Below, in pieces: positions 23,562 through 30,781 of a stretch of DNA of 35,492 bases. A program made the position numbers and the translations under genes. Each line of letters opens with the position of its first letter. The stretch's first letter is position 1. Under the pieces are notes generated by a model that made no database searches, was not told the DNA's origin, and worked only from the letters and a program-made list of their open reading frames with translations. Origin of the DNA: a virus; the IMG/VR virus record IMGVR_UViG_3300017923_000006, positions 1 to 35,492 of that record. One strand, given 5' to 3'.

Positions 23562-23588
23562 AAGCCCCTGTCACCACGGCAGGGGCTT
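23562..23588. terminator. Hairpin between convergent genes (possible bidirectional terminator)
   Basis: AAGCCCCTG / TCACCACGG / CAGGGGCTT is a perfect 9-bp inverted repeat between the plus-strand cassette and the minus-strand gene ending at 23587. Neither strand shows a clear T-run, so termination would be weak. The stem and CA-beginning loop resemble the plus-strand hairpin family. Confidence 0.45.
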
Positions 23589-23769
23589 AGTCATAGGTCT
23601 GAGTCGAACTAAACACCTCGCCGCAAATCGTGCACTTATGAACCCGCACAGTCCGCACCCGCCCTCGCACGGTCTGATACACCACAAGCTGGTTGCCGCA
23701 GTATGGACACAGATTTCCCTCCGGCACCGGCCTTGCCTGCTGGTCACGCATGTCTTTGGCTGTCTGCAT
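23587..23769 (-). CDS. Small zinc-ribbon protein, 60 aa
   Basis: The ATG at 23769 has GAGGTG close upstream and follows the previous stop by seven bases; an in-frame ATG at 23784 is the alternative. Residues 20-48 contain CPYCGNQL and CTICGEVF separated by a basic strand (RGRVRTVRVHK), a classic C4 zinc ribbon. The end is polar. Probably a nucleic-acid or protein adaptor; unknown role. Confidence 0.72.
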   Translation of the reverse strand: MQTAKDMRDQQARPVPEGNLCPYCGNQLVVYQTVRGRVRTVRVHKCTICGEVFSSTQTYD

Positions 23770-23776
23770 CTTCACC

Positions 23777-24052
23777 TCACACATCAATCATTCTCCCGCA
23801 CATCGGGCAGTGGATACCTTGCGGAACAATCTCAAATAGCCGATTGCCGCAGTCACACTCCCAAGTCACATCGCCCTTGCTCAGTGGATACCGAAACACC
23901 TTTTTCATGCACCCGCACACCTCACACTCCATAAAGTGGACATGCCCGGCAGGGATCACGGCTGCACCAACACTCTCACAGGCCAGGCACACCGTTTCAC
24001 CCGTTGTCCATCCGGCGGGGGAATGGTCTCGCATGGGTAGGATTTTGGTCAT
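23777..24052 (-). CDS. Cysteine-rich double zinc-ribbon protein, 91 aa
   Basis: GGAGG lies four bases before the ATG, which overlaps the upstream stop (ATGA). Two cysteine sets are seen: CLAC with CEVCGC (around residues 22-48) and CDCG with CPMCG (around 67-86), each compatible with a zinc ribbon, joined by KKVFRYPLSKGDVTW. It is coupled to the minor head gene and to the next zinc-ribbon gene. No name or function recognised. Confidence 0.75.
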   Translation of the reverse strand: MTKILPMRDHSPAGWTTGETVCLACESVGAAVIPAGHVHFMECEVCGCMKKVFRYPLSKGDVTWECDCGNRLFEIVPQGIHCPMCGRMIDV

Positions 24053-25149
24053 ACTTCCTCCAGCTTCCGTTTTTCCTTGATCCCCAATTCCTTCAAGGTC
24101 TTTATCTCGCCCCGGTAGGTAGTCAGGTCGTCAAAATCTATCTCGCCCTTCATCAGTGCCTGCACCCGAGACGGCCCAATGATTTCAGCCTGCCTCTTGC
24201 GGGACAGTCCAAGAAAAAAGTCCTTGTACGTTCCCTTGAACTTGCCTATTTCCTCAGCCACCGCACCCCCGACACCAACCCGACCATCCCGCCAAACCCA
24301 GTTACGCATGGCCCGGTCAATCTCCGGCATATCGACCTGGCCGCCTGTGATCTCAGCCCATGACTTTGTCTTGAAGCGACGCAAACAGCGGCAAGAAATG
24401 TGGTAAGGTATTGAAATATCGTCATCTATTGTAAACTCACGTCCATCAAGCGACATACAGGACATGCAGGCTCTGTTATCGAGTATTGCGCTCCAGATCC
24501 ATGTGTCTTGAAGTATATCCCGGTTCTTGTCCGCCACCTGCCAACTTGCCCGGTTATTCATCTCCTGCACCTGCGTCCGCACAATACTCGTCACATCATT
24601 CCGAGCCCCACCCCAATTATCCTGCACCCGGTCCACCAGCTTGCGGTAGCTTTCACCCCGCAGCAATCCGGCATCTATGTCCTGCTTCACTCTGTCCACA
24701 AGGTTATGATCAAAAGCATTGGCGACCACCTCAGCCGCTTGCAGTCCACCGAGCGGAGTGCTGACCATTGCCCGTAATTGCTCCGGGGACAGTTCCACGT
24801 TGTTGAAAGCAGGGAGCGTTTGGTCTACACTGAATATATCGTTGTACTCAGCGACCGTCTGTGTGGCCGCAGTGGTGGCTATGTCGTCCAGGTCTTGTCC
24901 CAACTGCTCTTTGATCCCCACGGTCATGTCCGTGAGTTCATCGACCAGGGCACGGAGGCGGCCTTCGGTCCAATACCTGCGCGGTTGCATGGCGAGACGT
25001 TCTTCAAGTTCGGCTATAACTTCGTTGCGGGCCTGGTCTACTGTTTTGAGAACTTGGGAGAGTTGGGAATCTTCCCATTCGTCGAGCCTCAACCTGAAGG
25101 CAACGCTACGCACAAACAAATATTTCTCGTACCTTGCGCGGGAGGTCAT
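24049..25149 (-). CDS. Minor head protein, phage Mu F / SPP1 gp7-like, 366 aa
   Basis: The first 200 residues are mainly helical. The conserved morphogenesis domain follows: VTSIVRTQVQEMNNRASWQ, then WIWSAILDNRACMSCMSLDG and IPYHISCRCLRRFKTK, with the family's CxxC / CxC cysteines. These proteins are incorporated in small numbers in the head near the portal and take part in assembly or early DNA ejection. It lies between the portal and the scaffold/coat genes, as expected, and overlaps both neighbours by four bases. Confidence 0.9.
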   Translation of the reverse strand: MTSRARYEKYLFVRSVAFRLRLDEWEDSQLSQVLKTVDQARNEVIAELEERLAMQPRRYWTEGRLRALVDELTDMTVGIKEQLGQDLDDIATTAATQTVAEYNDIFSVDQTLPAFNNVELSPEQLRAMVSTPLGGLQAAEVVANAFDHNLVDRVKQDIDAGLLRGESYRKLVDRVQDNWGGARNDVTSIVRTQVQEMNNRASWQVADKNRDILQDTWIWSAILDNRACMSCMSLDGREFTIDDDISIPYHISCRCLRRFKTKSWAEITGGQVDMPEIDRAMRNWVWRDGRVGVGGAVAEEIGKFKGTYKDFFLGLSRKRQAEIIGPSRVQALMKGEIDFDDLTTYRGEIKTLKELGIKEKRKLEEV

Positions 25150-25445
25150 CCTTCCTCTCTGATCTTTTGGATGGCGTTTAAGACAGCACGTACCGTCACG
25201 CGGTCATATTCTTTAACGTGGTCCGGTAGGCTTTCATAAGGAATCATATCTGTATGGCAATCTGGGCAATGTTTTTCAAAGTAAAGCTCTTCCGACTCTT
25301 CCTTCCCCACAGCAGGCAAAGGAACAGCATGCGGACAATCAATCGGGGCATGAAAGCCTTGTTTCTTCTTCTCTTCCCACCAACCGTTGTGTACCTCTTC
25401 AGCTATTCTTTCCATGTTGTCCCAAAGAATGTTCGTTTTAAACAT
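25146..25445 (-). CDS. RyR-domain protein, 99 aa
   Basis: GAGGTG lies about seven bases upstream. The sequence MERIAEEVHNGWWEEKKKQG followed by MIPYESLPDHVKEYDRVTVR matches the RyR repeat first seen in ryanodine receptors (IAExVHxxW near the start, PYxxLPxxxKEYDR near the end). A loop between them holds CPHA and HCPDCH, which could bind zinc. RyR domains occur in bacteria and phages as stand-alone proteins; their role is unsettled. Coupled to the minor head gene by ATGA overlap. Confidence 0.8.
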   Translation of the reverse strand: MFKTNILWDNMERIAEEVHNGWWEEKKKQGFHAPIDCPHAVPLPAVGKEESEELYFEKHCPDCHTDMIPYESLPDHVKEYDRVTVRAVLNAIQKIREEG

Positions 25446-25502
25446 AGGATCACCTCATGCCTGAATGGTTTATCCCCATAACTCCTCGCCGACGCGCCAA
25501 AA

Positions 25503-26951
25503 TCAACCGATACCTGCGCCACCTGGCCCGGTCTGGTCAAGTTCGCGTGTTGTCAAAAGATTGCCACCAAGACGACCAACCGTGCGGTTCTCCGCCTCCA
25601 GACGTTGCTGCTCTTCAACGGGATCAAAGTCTTCCGGCAGATAACCCCACCGATTTAACATTTTCCAAAACGTCTCACGACTCAGATCCGGTATCCGGCG
25701 AAGATCAATAAAGGCTCTCATCAGATCCTGCCCAACCTCTTCAGCACTGAAGTCCTTGTTGTACGTGACCTTAATCTCGGGCTCACGCTCACCCAGCCAC
25801 ATCGCCATGTACTTCCAGCACAATCTTTCGCTATGCTCCATGTTGGCGGCGAACCTGGCGAGCTGACTGTCAAGCTGTTTGCGGTCCTCACGCTTGCTGT
25901 CCGCGCTTTCTACCTGCCTGCTCTCAGGCCGGACCATGCGTAGGGCGATCTCACGGATACGGCTCTCGTCTTCGTTTATGGCCTGACGTAATGCATCGTA
26001 GACCCGCCCGGTGGGTGCAGCGTACTCCATGCGAGCTTCTGCATTTTCGGCCCGGAGCCCATTGTTTGTGGACACCACGAACTCGCTCAGTTCTTCCTCG
26101 GTGAAGCCAATGAACTGCGGCACCTCAACCGCACCGTCGAGCAAAGCCTTGTCCAGCTCACTGTCTCGCATGTAGACGCGCTTGAGCAGGCTCGCCACAT
26201 CATCCAGGGCAGACGTGCCCACCATCTGGCTTTTGCGCTGGAAGTGGAAGGGGACCAAAGGGATCACGCCAAGCGGATTGACACCCTCGTCGATTATGCG
26301 GATAGTTCGCTTACCATTCTCGTCCTCGTCTTCAACCCAAACTTCCCAGGTGTCCCGGTACCAAATCTTGTACTGCTCTTGGTGCTCATGCCCGGCGAAT
26401 GGATCAGCAGACACCTCAACCCCTTCGCGGATCTTCACCCAATCCAGCATCCGGCCCTCGCCAATGCTCCAGTCCAGCACACTCCAGGCCGGGACTTGGA
26501 CAAAGTATGGCCTAATACCCTGAGCCTGAGCCTCGGCCCTGGTCTGCGCGTCACCTCGTGGCGAATCCACCAGCACAAAATGCAGACCCCGCGCAGCCGC
26601 CTTGATATGCACGTCGCCCATGAATTGATTTGCGCTGCTCCCGGCCCGGTCCACGTCGCTGACATAATCAGCAATTCGCTCCGGCAACTGCTCCCGGTCA
26701 GGCGGCGGGTCGGATAGGGCAGAGCTGAACACCTCCACGATAGGCGCGGCCAGGTTGCGGTAGGTGGCTCTGGACAAACGGATCTCGTATTGTTTAGTGA
26801 TCTCGTACGGGTGGCGGGGGAGATACTGTTTGGCCTTCTCCTGGCTCTCCATCTGCTTGCCGCCCTGAAACAGATCATCCCAAAGCTGATAGAGCGGGGC
26901 CTGGTTGTCGTAGTCCGGGTGGGTTAGGTCTAGTCGTTTGTCGTTTGGCAT
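25503..26951 (-). CDS. Portal protein, DUF4055 type, 482 aa
   Basis: Forms the dodecameric ring through which DNA passes. Starts MPNDKRLDLTHPDYDNQAPL. Conserved landmarks include YLPRHPYEITKQYEIRLSRA, the long beta section with GVIPLVPFHFQRKSQMVGTS, then ALDDVASLLKRVYMRDSELD and the stem helices, ending in a Gly-rich tail. AGGAG lies nine bases upstream. It follows the large terminase by 15 bases. An open frame on the other strand at 25457-25711 overlaps its 3' end and is a shadow. Confidence 0.92.
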   Translation of the reverse strand: MPNDKRLDLTHPDYDNQAPLYQLWDDLFQGGKQMESQEKAKQYLPRHPYEITKQYEIRLSRATYRNLAAPIVEVFSSALSDPPPDREQLPERIADYVSDVDRAGSSANQFMGDVHIKAAARGLHFVLVDSPRGDAQTRAEAQAQGIRPYFVQVPAWSVLDWSIGEGRMLDWVKIREGVEVSADPFAGHEHQEQYKIWYRDTWEVWVEDEDENGKRTIRIIDEGVNPLGVIPLVPFHFQRKSQMVGTSALDDVASLLKRVYMRDSELDKALLDGAVEVPQFIGFTEEELSEFVVSTNNGLRAENAEARMEYAAPTGRVYDALRQAINEDESRIREIALRMVRPESRQVESADSKREDRKQLDSQLARFAANMEHSERLCWKYMAMWLGEREPEIKVTYNKDFSAEEVGQDLMRAFIDLRRIPDLSRETFWKMLNRWGYLPEDFDPVEEQQRLEAENRTVGRLGGNLLTTRELDQTGPGGAGIG

Positions 26952-26966
26952 AGGTTAGGTCTCCTG

Positions 26967-28208
26967 TTACCCCATCCGCACCAGGGACGGGATTGGTTTT
27001 ACTTCGCGTTTGCGGATTGGATATTCAAACTCAATAAAGTACGTGCCTGCGTCGAAGATGTGGTCAATGCCGCTGTTCTTGTCCGGCAGACCGTTCTTGT
27101 CATACGCCAACTGCTCCAGGGCCTGAGTGTATTCCCGGCACTGCTCTACGTTGACGAAGTACCGCTGGTCCTCAAATACCTTGTTCGCCGCCGCCACCCG
27201 GTCTTTGATATGCGGGTTCTTCTTGTGCGCCTTGACCCGGAACCCAGCTTTACGCAGCAGAGCAATGTCAGACTGCGAAGCATTAACGGTCTTGCGCGAG
27301 TCACCGGAGGCGTCCGGGTAGACCGTGATATTGTGCTCCGGGTATCGTTCCTTGATCGTCTGGATCATGGCCGGGGTGTCGTACATATCCACCAACTCAT
27401 CCACGGCATGAGGCACCTTGTCGCGCATGACATGGACCACAGCCGCTTGCCTGGTCACGTTGAAGTCACAGCCGATGTAAAGCGGTTCCCTGGGTTGGAT
27501 CGTCTCTGTGCTGGCATTGCGTACCCGGTCAAACGCATGGGCAACTGTACCGGAGGACAGATTGACGAACTTTCCCTCCAGGTAGGCGTCCAGCAGGTTA
27601 GAAGGGTAGGTGTCGCGCATTGAGTCAATGTAGCCCTCGGCCAGATGAGGGTTACTCCATGTGGGGGCATGAACTTTTTGGTAGTCCTTTCCGCCCCTAC
27701 GCACCCACCTATCATAGCAAAACCGAAAACCTTCAGGGGTTGTGTAGACGCTTACCTTGTTTGATTTCCCGCTTGAAACCTTTTGACGATTACGAGCTAT
27801 AATCTTGTGCCAAACCGCTTCGGCTTTATCTTTGGGCAAGGTATCCAATTCATCAACATGACTCCGCCAAACCTCATAAGCAATTATCCTCTCTGGATTA
27901 TCCAATGTGCGCACAATGAACTTCCCATAGCCTTCAATTGTGATCCACTTTTTGTTTTCGTTATACTTATAGTTTATCGGCATATCGTCTAGGTATGCAA
28001 TTATTCTTGGTATCGTGTTTAGCGCAGCTAAATCATATGTTGGGTCATACAATGCAACATTGCTTTCAGGTTCTGAAAACTTGTCATCAAAAGCCTTTAT
28101 GATCTTTGTTTCTGTTTTGCCGCTGCCAAAACCGCCCACAAAAAGAGGGAAGCGACAATCAAGACCATAAAAGTCATCTTGAGGTTTAGTCAGTTTCACT
28201 TTCGGCAT
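26967..28208 (-). CDS. terL: Terminase large subunit, 413 aa
   Basis: Packaging ATPase and nuclease. The Walker A motif GGFGSGKT lies at residues 25-32. A Walker B-like HVDELDTL follows near 117. The C-terminal RNase-H-like nuclease shows the expected acids: IGCDFNVTRQ (about 247), YPDASGDS (about 297) and DHIFDAGTYF (about 381). Its start lies inside the small subunit gene (23-base overlap). Size is typical for the compact phage type. Confidence 0.95.
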   Translation of the reverse strand: MPKVKLTKPQDDFYGLDCRFPLFVGGFGSGKTETKIIKAFDDKFSEPESNVALYDPTYDLAALNTIPRIIAYLDDMPINYKYNENKKWITIEGYGKFIVRTLDNPERIIAYEVWRSHVDELDTLPKDKAEAVWHKIIARNRQKVSSGKSNKVSVYTTPEGFRFCYDRWVRRGGKDYQKVHAPTWSNPHLAEGYIDSMRDTYPSNLLDAYLEGKFVNLSSGTVAHAFDRVRNASTETIQPREPLYIGCDFNVTRQAAVVHVMRDKVPHAVDELVDMYDTPAMIQTIKERYPEHNITVYPDASGDSRKTVNASQSDIALLRKAGFRVKAHKKNPHIKDRVAAANKVFEDQRYFVNVEQCREYTQALEQLAYDKNGLPDKNSGIDHIFDAGTYFIEFEYPIRKREVKPIPSLVRMG

Positions 28209-28707
28209 TTAATCTCTCGACAATAAACGGTTCTTTCTGCTCTACCGTTCCCTCAAACTTATCGGTAAACATCTTGAAATGTTTGCCTATCAACTCAAGA
28301 GATCCTTTTTTATCCCAAAGCCTGATCTTGTGAATGTACTCAACCTCACCATCGCCAAGATTCTTGGTCACAACCTCAATGGATGAAATTGCAGCAGCCG
28401 TTTTGTCATCCCAACTTTCAGGACGCTTGAGGTTTCCATATTCATCAAATGCGCCACGGATATCGGAAAATCCGATTTTTGCAAGTTCTTCCAAAACCTT
28501 ATCAGAAGTTACCTGTGTTCTTTCTTGCTGCTTTTTTATTGCAGTATCAACAGCATATTGAACTTCAGGTTTTTTCAGGTTTTCATGGCCGTAAGAGTAT
28601 GCCGTTTTTTCGCTATACCCAGCCCGTATTGCAGCCTGAGTAGCATTGAGGTCAACAAGATATTCTTCGACAAATCGTTGCTGTTTTGGTGTCAACTTCT
28701 TGGCCAT
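28186..28707 (-). CDS. terS: Terminase small subunit, 173 aa
   Basis: Recognises phage DNA for packaging. The start MAKKLTPKQQRFVEEYLVDL with NATQAAIRAGYSEKTAYSYG is the Terminase_2 (P27/SPP1-like) helix-turn-helix signature; the coil that forms the oligomer follows (PEVQYAVDTAIKKQQER). The tail ends with DKFEGTVEQKEPFIVE. AGAGG lies about nine bases upstream. The stop lies in the first codons of terL. Confidence 0.93.
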   Translation of the reverse strand: MAKKLTPKQQRFVEEYLVDLNATQAAIRAGYSEKTAYSYGHENLKKPEVQYAVDTAIKKQQERTQVTSDKVLEELAKIGFSDIRGAFDEYGNLKRPESWDDKTAAAISSIEVVTKNLGDGEVEYIHKIRLWDKKGSLELIGKHFKMFTDKFEGTVEQKEPFIVERLNAESETD

Positions 28708-28709
28708 GC

Positions 28710-29333
28710 TTAATTCCTCTTATCCCTCCGCACACTCAACACCTCAAATCCTTCGTCCTCCTGCTCAGTCACTGGAATCTCTGAGTACGGCACATCAGAC
28801 GGAGCCGCACTGTCCCGGTAGCGGATACGGTGCTCGGGTTCTTCGTCGGTGTAGGTGTGGTTGGCTGGCCGCTTGAGCGGGGTACGCCAGTCGTGGGCAA
28901 AGAGAGCAACTTCCTTATAAGCCACGACCCTAATTCCTCCACCATACCACTTTTCATGCTTCAAATATGGTTTGTCTGGTCCCATAAACCAGTAAATTGT
29001 TCCATGTTTTTCCTGCGCCGCCCACTCAGCCCACTCCGGGGCTTCGTTCCAATCCACCAGGTCGGCTAGGCTGGGTTGATCATCGTCTAGGGTGTCGGGG
29101 CCTTCTTGATTCTTAACGAAATCTGTTTCGTTAACATTTTCTTGCCGCCCAATCTCCCGGTCGATGTACCACCGGGCTTTTTTTAGGTCTTCAACCCCGC
29201 CCTTCTGTTCATGCCGCCACAGATACTTAATGGCATTGCCCACACAGAACCCCATATGCTCCGTGATCTGGATACACTCTACACCGGATGGGTGTTGGGT
29301 GTAGTGCTCTGGATGGTTGACGTTATCGTTCAT
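28710..29333 (-). CDS. DUF3310 domain protein (nucleotide kinase-like), 207 aa
   Basis: The first 55 residues have NHPEHYTQHPSGVECIQITE, followed by GNAIKYLWRHEQKGGVEDLK and KARWYIDREI, the DUF3310 signature of many phage proteins annotated as nucleotide kinases. The rest is longer than usual and has a second region rich in Trp and Glu (WNEAPEWAEWAAQEKHG, YWFMGPDKPYLKHE). AGGAGGTGGAGGG precedes the start. Biochemistry unproven. Confidence 0.87.
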   Translation of the reverse strand: MNDNVNHPEHYTQHPSGVECIQITEHMGFCVGNAIKYLWRHEQKGGVEDLKKARWYIDREIGRQENVNETDFVKNQEGPDTLDDDQPSLADLVDWNEAPEWAEWAAQEKHGTIYWFMGPDKPYLKHEKWYGGGIRVVAYKEVALFAHDWRTPLKRPANHTYTDEEPEHRIRYRDSAAPSDVPYSEIPVTEQEDEGFEVLSVRRDKRN

Positions 29334-30018
29334 CCCTCCACCTCCTTGTATTATTCATCTGTTCTTTGTGTGTCGCCCACCTGCAATTTCCAGGTTCATA
29401 ATTTCCGTCATTGTTTATCCTATCAATAGATAAATTTTCAGGTCTATCCCCCATGTCAGCATAAAAATTTTCAAAGCTATACCATCTTTCGCATACACTT
29501 ATGCCTCTTCCTCCATAATTTTTATAATTTTTGTTATTTTCATTTCTACACCTATCAAGCATTGTAGCCCATATTGAATAAATTGACGGCCTGCCAACTC
29601 CAGACATACCATGTTTTCTGTTTGCTTTTGTGATATTAGTATAAAACAGGCATCCACAACTTTTTACAGCTCCACTTTTTAGATCTCCCGTCCTAACGAC
29701 CGTTAATTCGCCACAAAGTTCACACTGGCAAAACCAATGCCTACAACCTCCAAATTTCTTTGATGGACCTATGACTAAAAGATGATTAAATTTCATTCCG
29801 GCTATATCAATAACTTTACTATTTGCTAAAACCTCTTTTCTATAACAACCGCAACTTTTTACAGCTCCACTCCTTAAGTCTTTTCCAGAAACGACCACCT
29901 CCTTCCCGCAATCACATGTGCAAATCCAGCATATTTTATTATCTTTTTTTATTTCAGATTTTCCTACAACAAGTAGCCGACCAACTTTTTCCCCTTTCAT
30001 GTCTATCATTTTACCCAT
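29323..30018 (-). CDS. AP2/HNH-type homing endonuclease with duplicated cysteine modules, 231 aa
   Basis: The ATG at 30018 has GGAG six bases upstream and overlaps the MazG stop. Two N-terminal modules of about 65 residues each end in DLRSGAVKSCGC and DLKSGAVKSCGC. The C-terminal half has YSIWATMLDRCRNENN, KNYGGRGISVCERW and LSIDRINNDGNYEPGNCRWA, the pattern of phage HNH homing enzymes. The gene is strikingly AT-rich compared with its neighbours and is slotted between two nucleotide-metabolism genes, as expected for a free-standing mobile endonuclease. Confidence 0.87.
   Translation of the reverse strand: MGKMIDMKGEKVGRLLVVGKSEIKKDNKICWICTCDCGKEVVVSGKDLRSGAVKSCGCYRKEVLANSKVIDIAGMKFNHLLVIGPSKKFGGCRHWFCQCELCGELTVVRTGDLKSGAVKSCGCLFYTNITKANRKHGMSGVGRPSIYSIWATMLDRCRNENNKNYKNYGGRGISVCERWYSFENFYADMGDRPENLSIDRINNDGNYEPGNCRWATHKEQMNNTRRWRDER
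29657..29871 (-). repeat. 20-base direct repeat inside the endonuclease gene
   Basis: CAACTTTTTACAGCTCCACT occurs at 29657-29676 and again at 29852-29871 (plus-strand reading). The spacing of 195 bases equals 65 codons, matching the duplicated protein module that ends in SGAVKSCGC. Confidence 0.8.
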
Positions 30019-30343
30019 TCTTATCTCCATTTTTGACGAACACCCCACCCCGCATTTCACCCCGCCGGTCCTTAATCTCGTTCCAGGCATGAGCCAGGCA
30101 CTCAGCAAACCCCAAACCCTGCATCTTGGCCTGGATTATCAGCGTTACGGCTATGTCGCCGATGTCATCCTTGATGCCCAACTTGTCAGTATAACCCAAG
30201 GATTGAGCATCCAAACTACCTTCAAGTTCTCTGATCTCTTCCATCGTTTTCTCAAACTGATCCATCGGGGTCGCCTTCTCCAAGATCCCCCGGTCCTCGG
30301 CCCACTGTTCTACGTTTTGGACTAAATCTTCCATGCTTACCAT
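30011..30343 (-). CDS. MazG-like nucleotide pyrophosphohydrolase, 110 aa
   Basis: The start at 30343 follows AAAGGAGG by three bases. Two metal-binding motifs are present, QFEKTMEEIRELEGSL and KDDIGDIAVTLIIQAKM, the EExxE / DDxxD arrangement of all-alpha NTP pyrophosphatases. It may hydrolyse (d)NTPs, or ppGpp as proposed for host MazG. Single-domain length is normal for phages. Its stop is overlapped by the endonuclease gene. Confidence 0.9.
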   Translation of the reverse strand: MVSMEDLVQNVEQWAEDRGILEKATPMDQFEKTMEEIRELEGSLDAQSLGYTDKLGIKDDIGDIAVTLIIQAKMQGLGFAECLAHAWNEIKDRRGEMRGGVFVKNGDKNG

Positions 30344-30356
30344 CTTCCTTCCTCCT

Positions 30357-30563
30357 TTACCCACACGCCGACCACCCACAGGTCGGGCACTTCATACATC
30401 CCTCGGTCATCATCACCGGCGCTCCGCACTCCGGGCAGGTCGGTTTATGTTTTCGAAAATCGTCCTGCATCTGTGTCTCCCGGGTCGGCTTACTGCATCT
30501 GGGGCAGGTACCCATACTGTCCGGGTATATCGTGCCGCATACGCACTGCACTTTGTTGCTCAT
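30357..30563 (-). CDS. Double zinc-ribbon protein with an RNR-like tail, 68 aa
   Basis: Four CxxC pairs are visible: CVCG, CPRC, CPEC and CPTC. The last part (TEGCMKCPTCGWSACG) closely resembles the C-terminal zinc-binding tail of adenosylcobalamin-dependent ribonucleotide reductases. No catalytic domain is present. Its start overlaps the previous stop (ATGA). Possibly a stand-alone adaptor of nucleotide metabolism; inferred from similarity of the tail only. Confidence 0.8.
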   Translation of the reverse strand: MSNKVQCVCGTIYPDSMGTCPRCSKPTRETQMQDDFRKHKPTCPECGAPVMMTEGCMKCPTCGWSACG

Positions 30564-30733
30564 CGTCCATCATCCTCCATCTCTTTTTGCCGCCGGGCCT
30601 GTTTCACCACGGCCAGTTCCAGCACCTCCAGCCGGTTACGCACGTCCATAATAGCCCGATGGATTTCCGCCAGCATGCGGGCATGGGTGTAGGATTCCGG
30701 CGGCGCGAATATCGGTGTATCCATGTCTGTCAT
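30560..30733 (-). CDS. Small helical protein, 57 aa
   Basis: GAGGTG lies three bases before the ATG at 30733. The sequence MTDMDTPIFAPPESYTHARM is followed by a long charged helix (DVRNRLEVLELAVVKQARRQ). The frame ends in ATGA, which starts the next gene, so coupling is likely. Unknown function. Confidence 0.65.
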   Translation of the reverse strand: MTDMDTPIFAPPESYTHARMLAEIHRAIMDVRNRLEVLELAVVKQARRQKEMEDDGR

Positions 30734-30743
30734 GTTCACCTCA

Positions 30744-30781
30744 TGTTTAGTTTTGTTAACACATTTGTTTAGTTTTGTTAA
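30744..30781. repeat. Tandem 16-base direct repeats with 22-base spacing
   Basis: TGTTTAGTTTTGTTAA at 30744-30759 is repeated exactly at 30766-30781. Start-to-start distance is 22 bases, about two turns of DNA, so both copies face the same side. AT-rich in a GC-rich neighbourhood. It covers the only sizeable gap in this part of the minus-strand operon. Could be a regulator or replication-protein binding site. Confidence 0.6.

Noticed and set aside
25457-25711. Plus-strand frame starting MPEWFIPITPRRRAKI over the end of the portal gene
   Set aside because: Only a weak ribosome binding site; most of it lies antisense to portal codons and its second half is unstructured.
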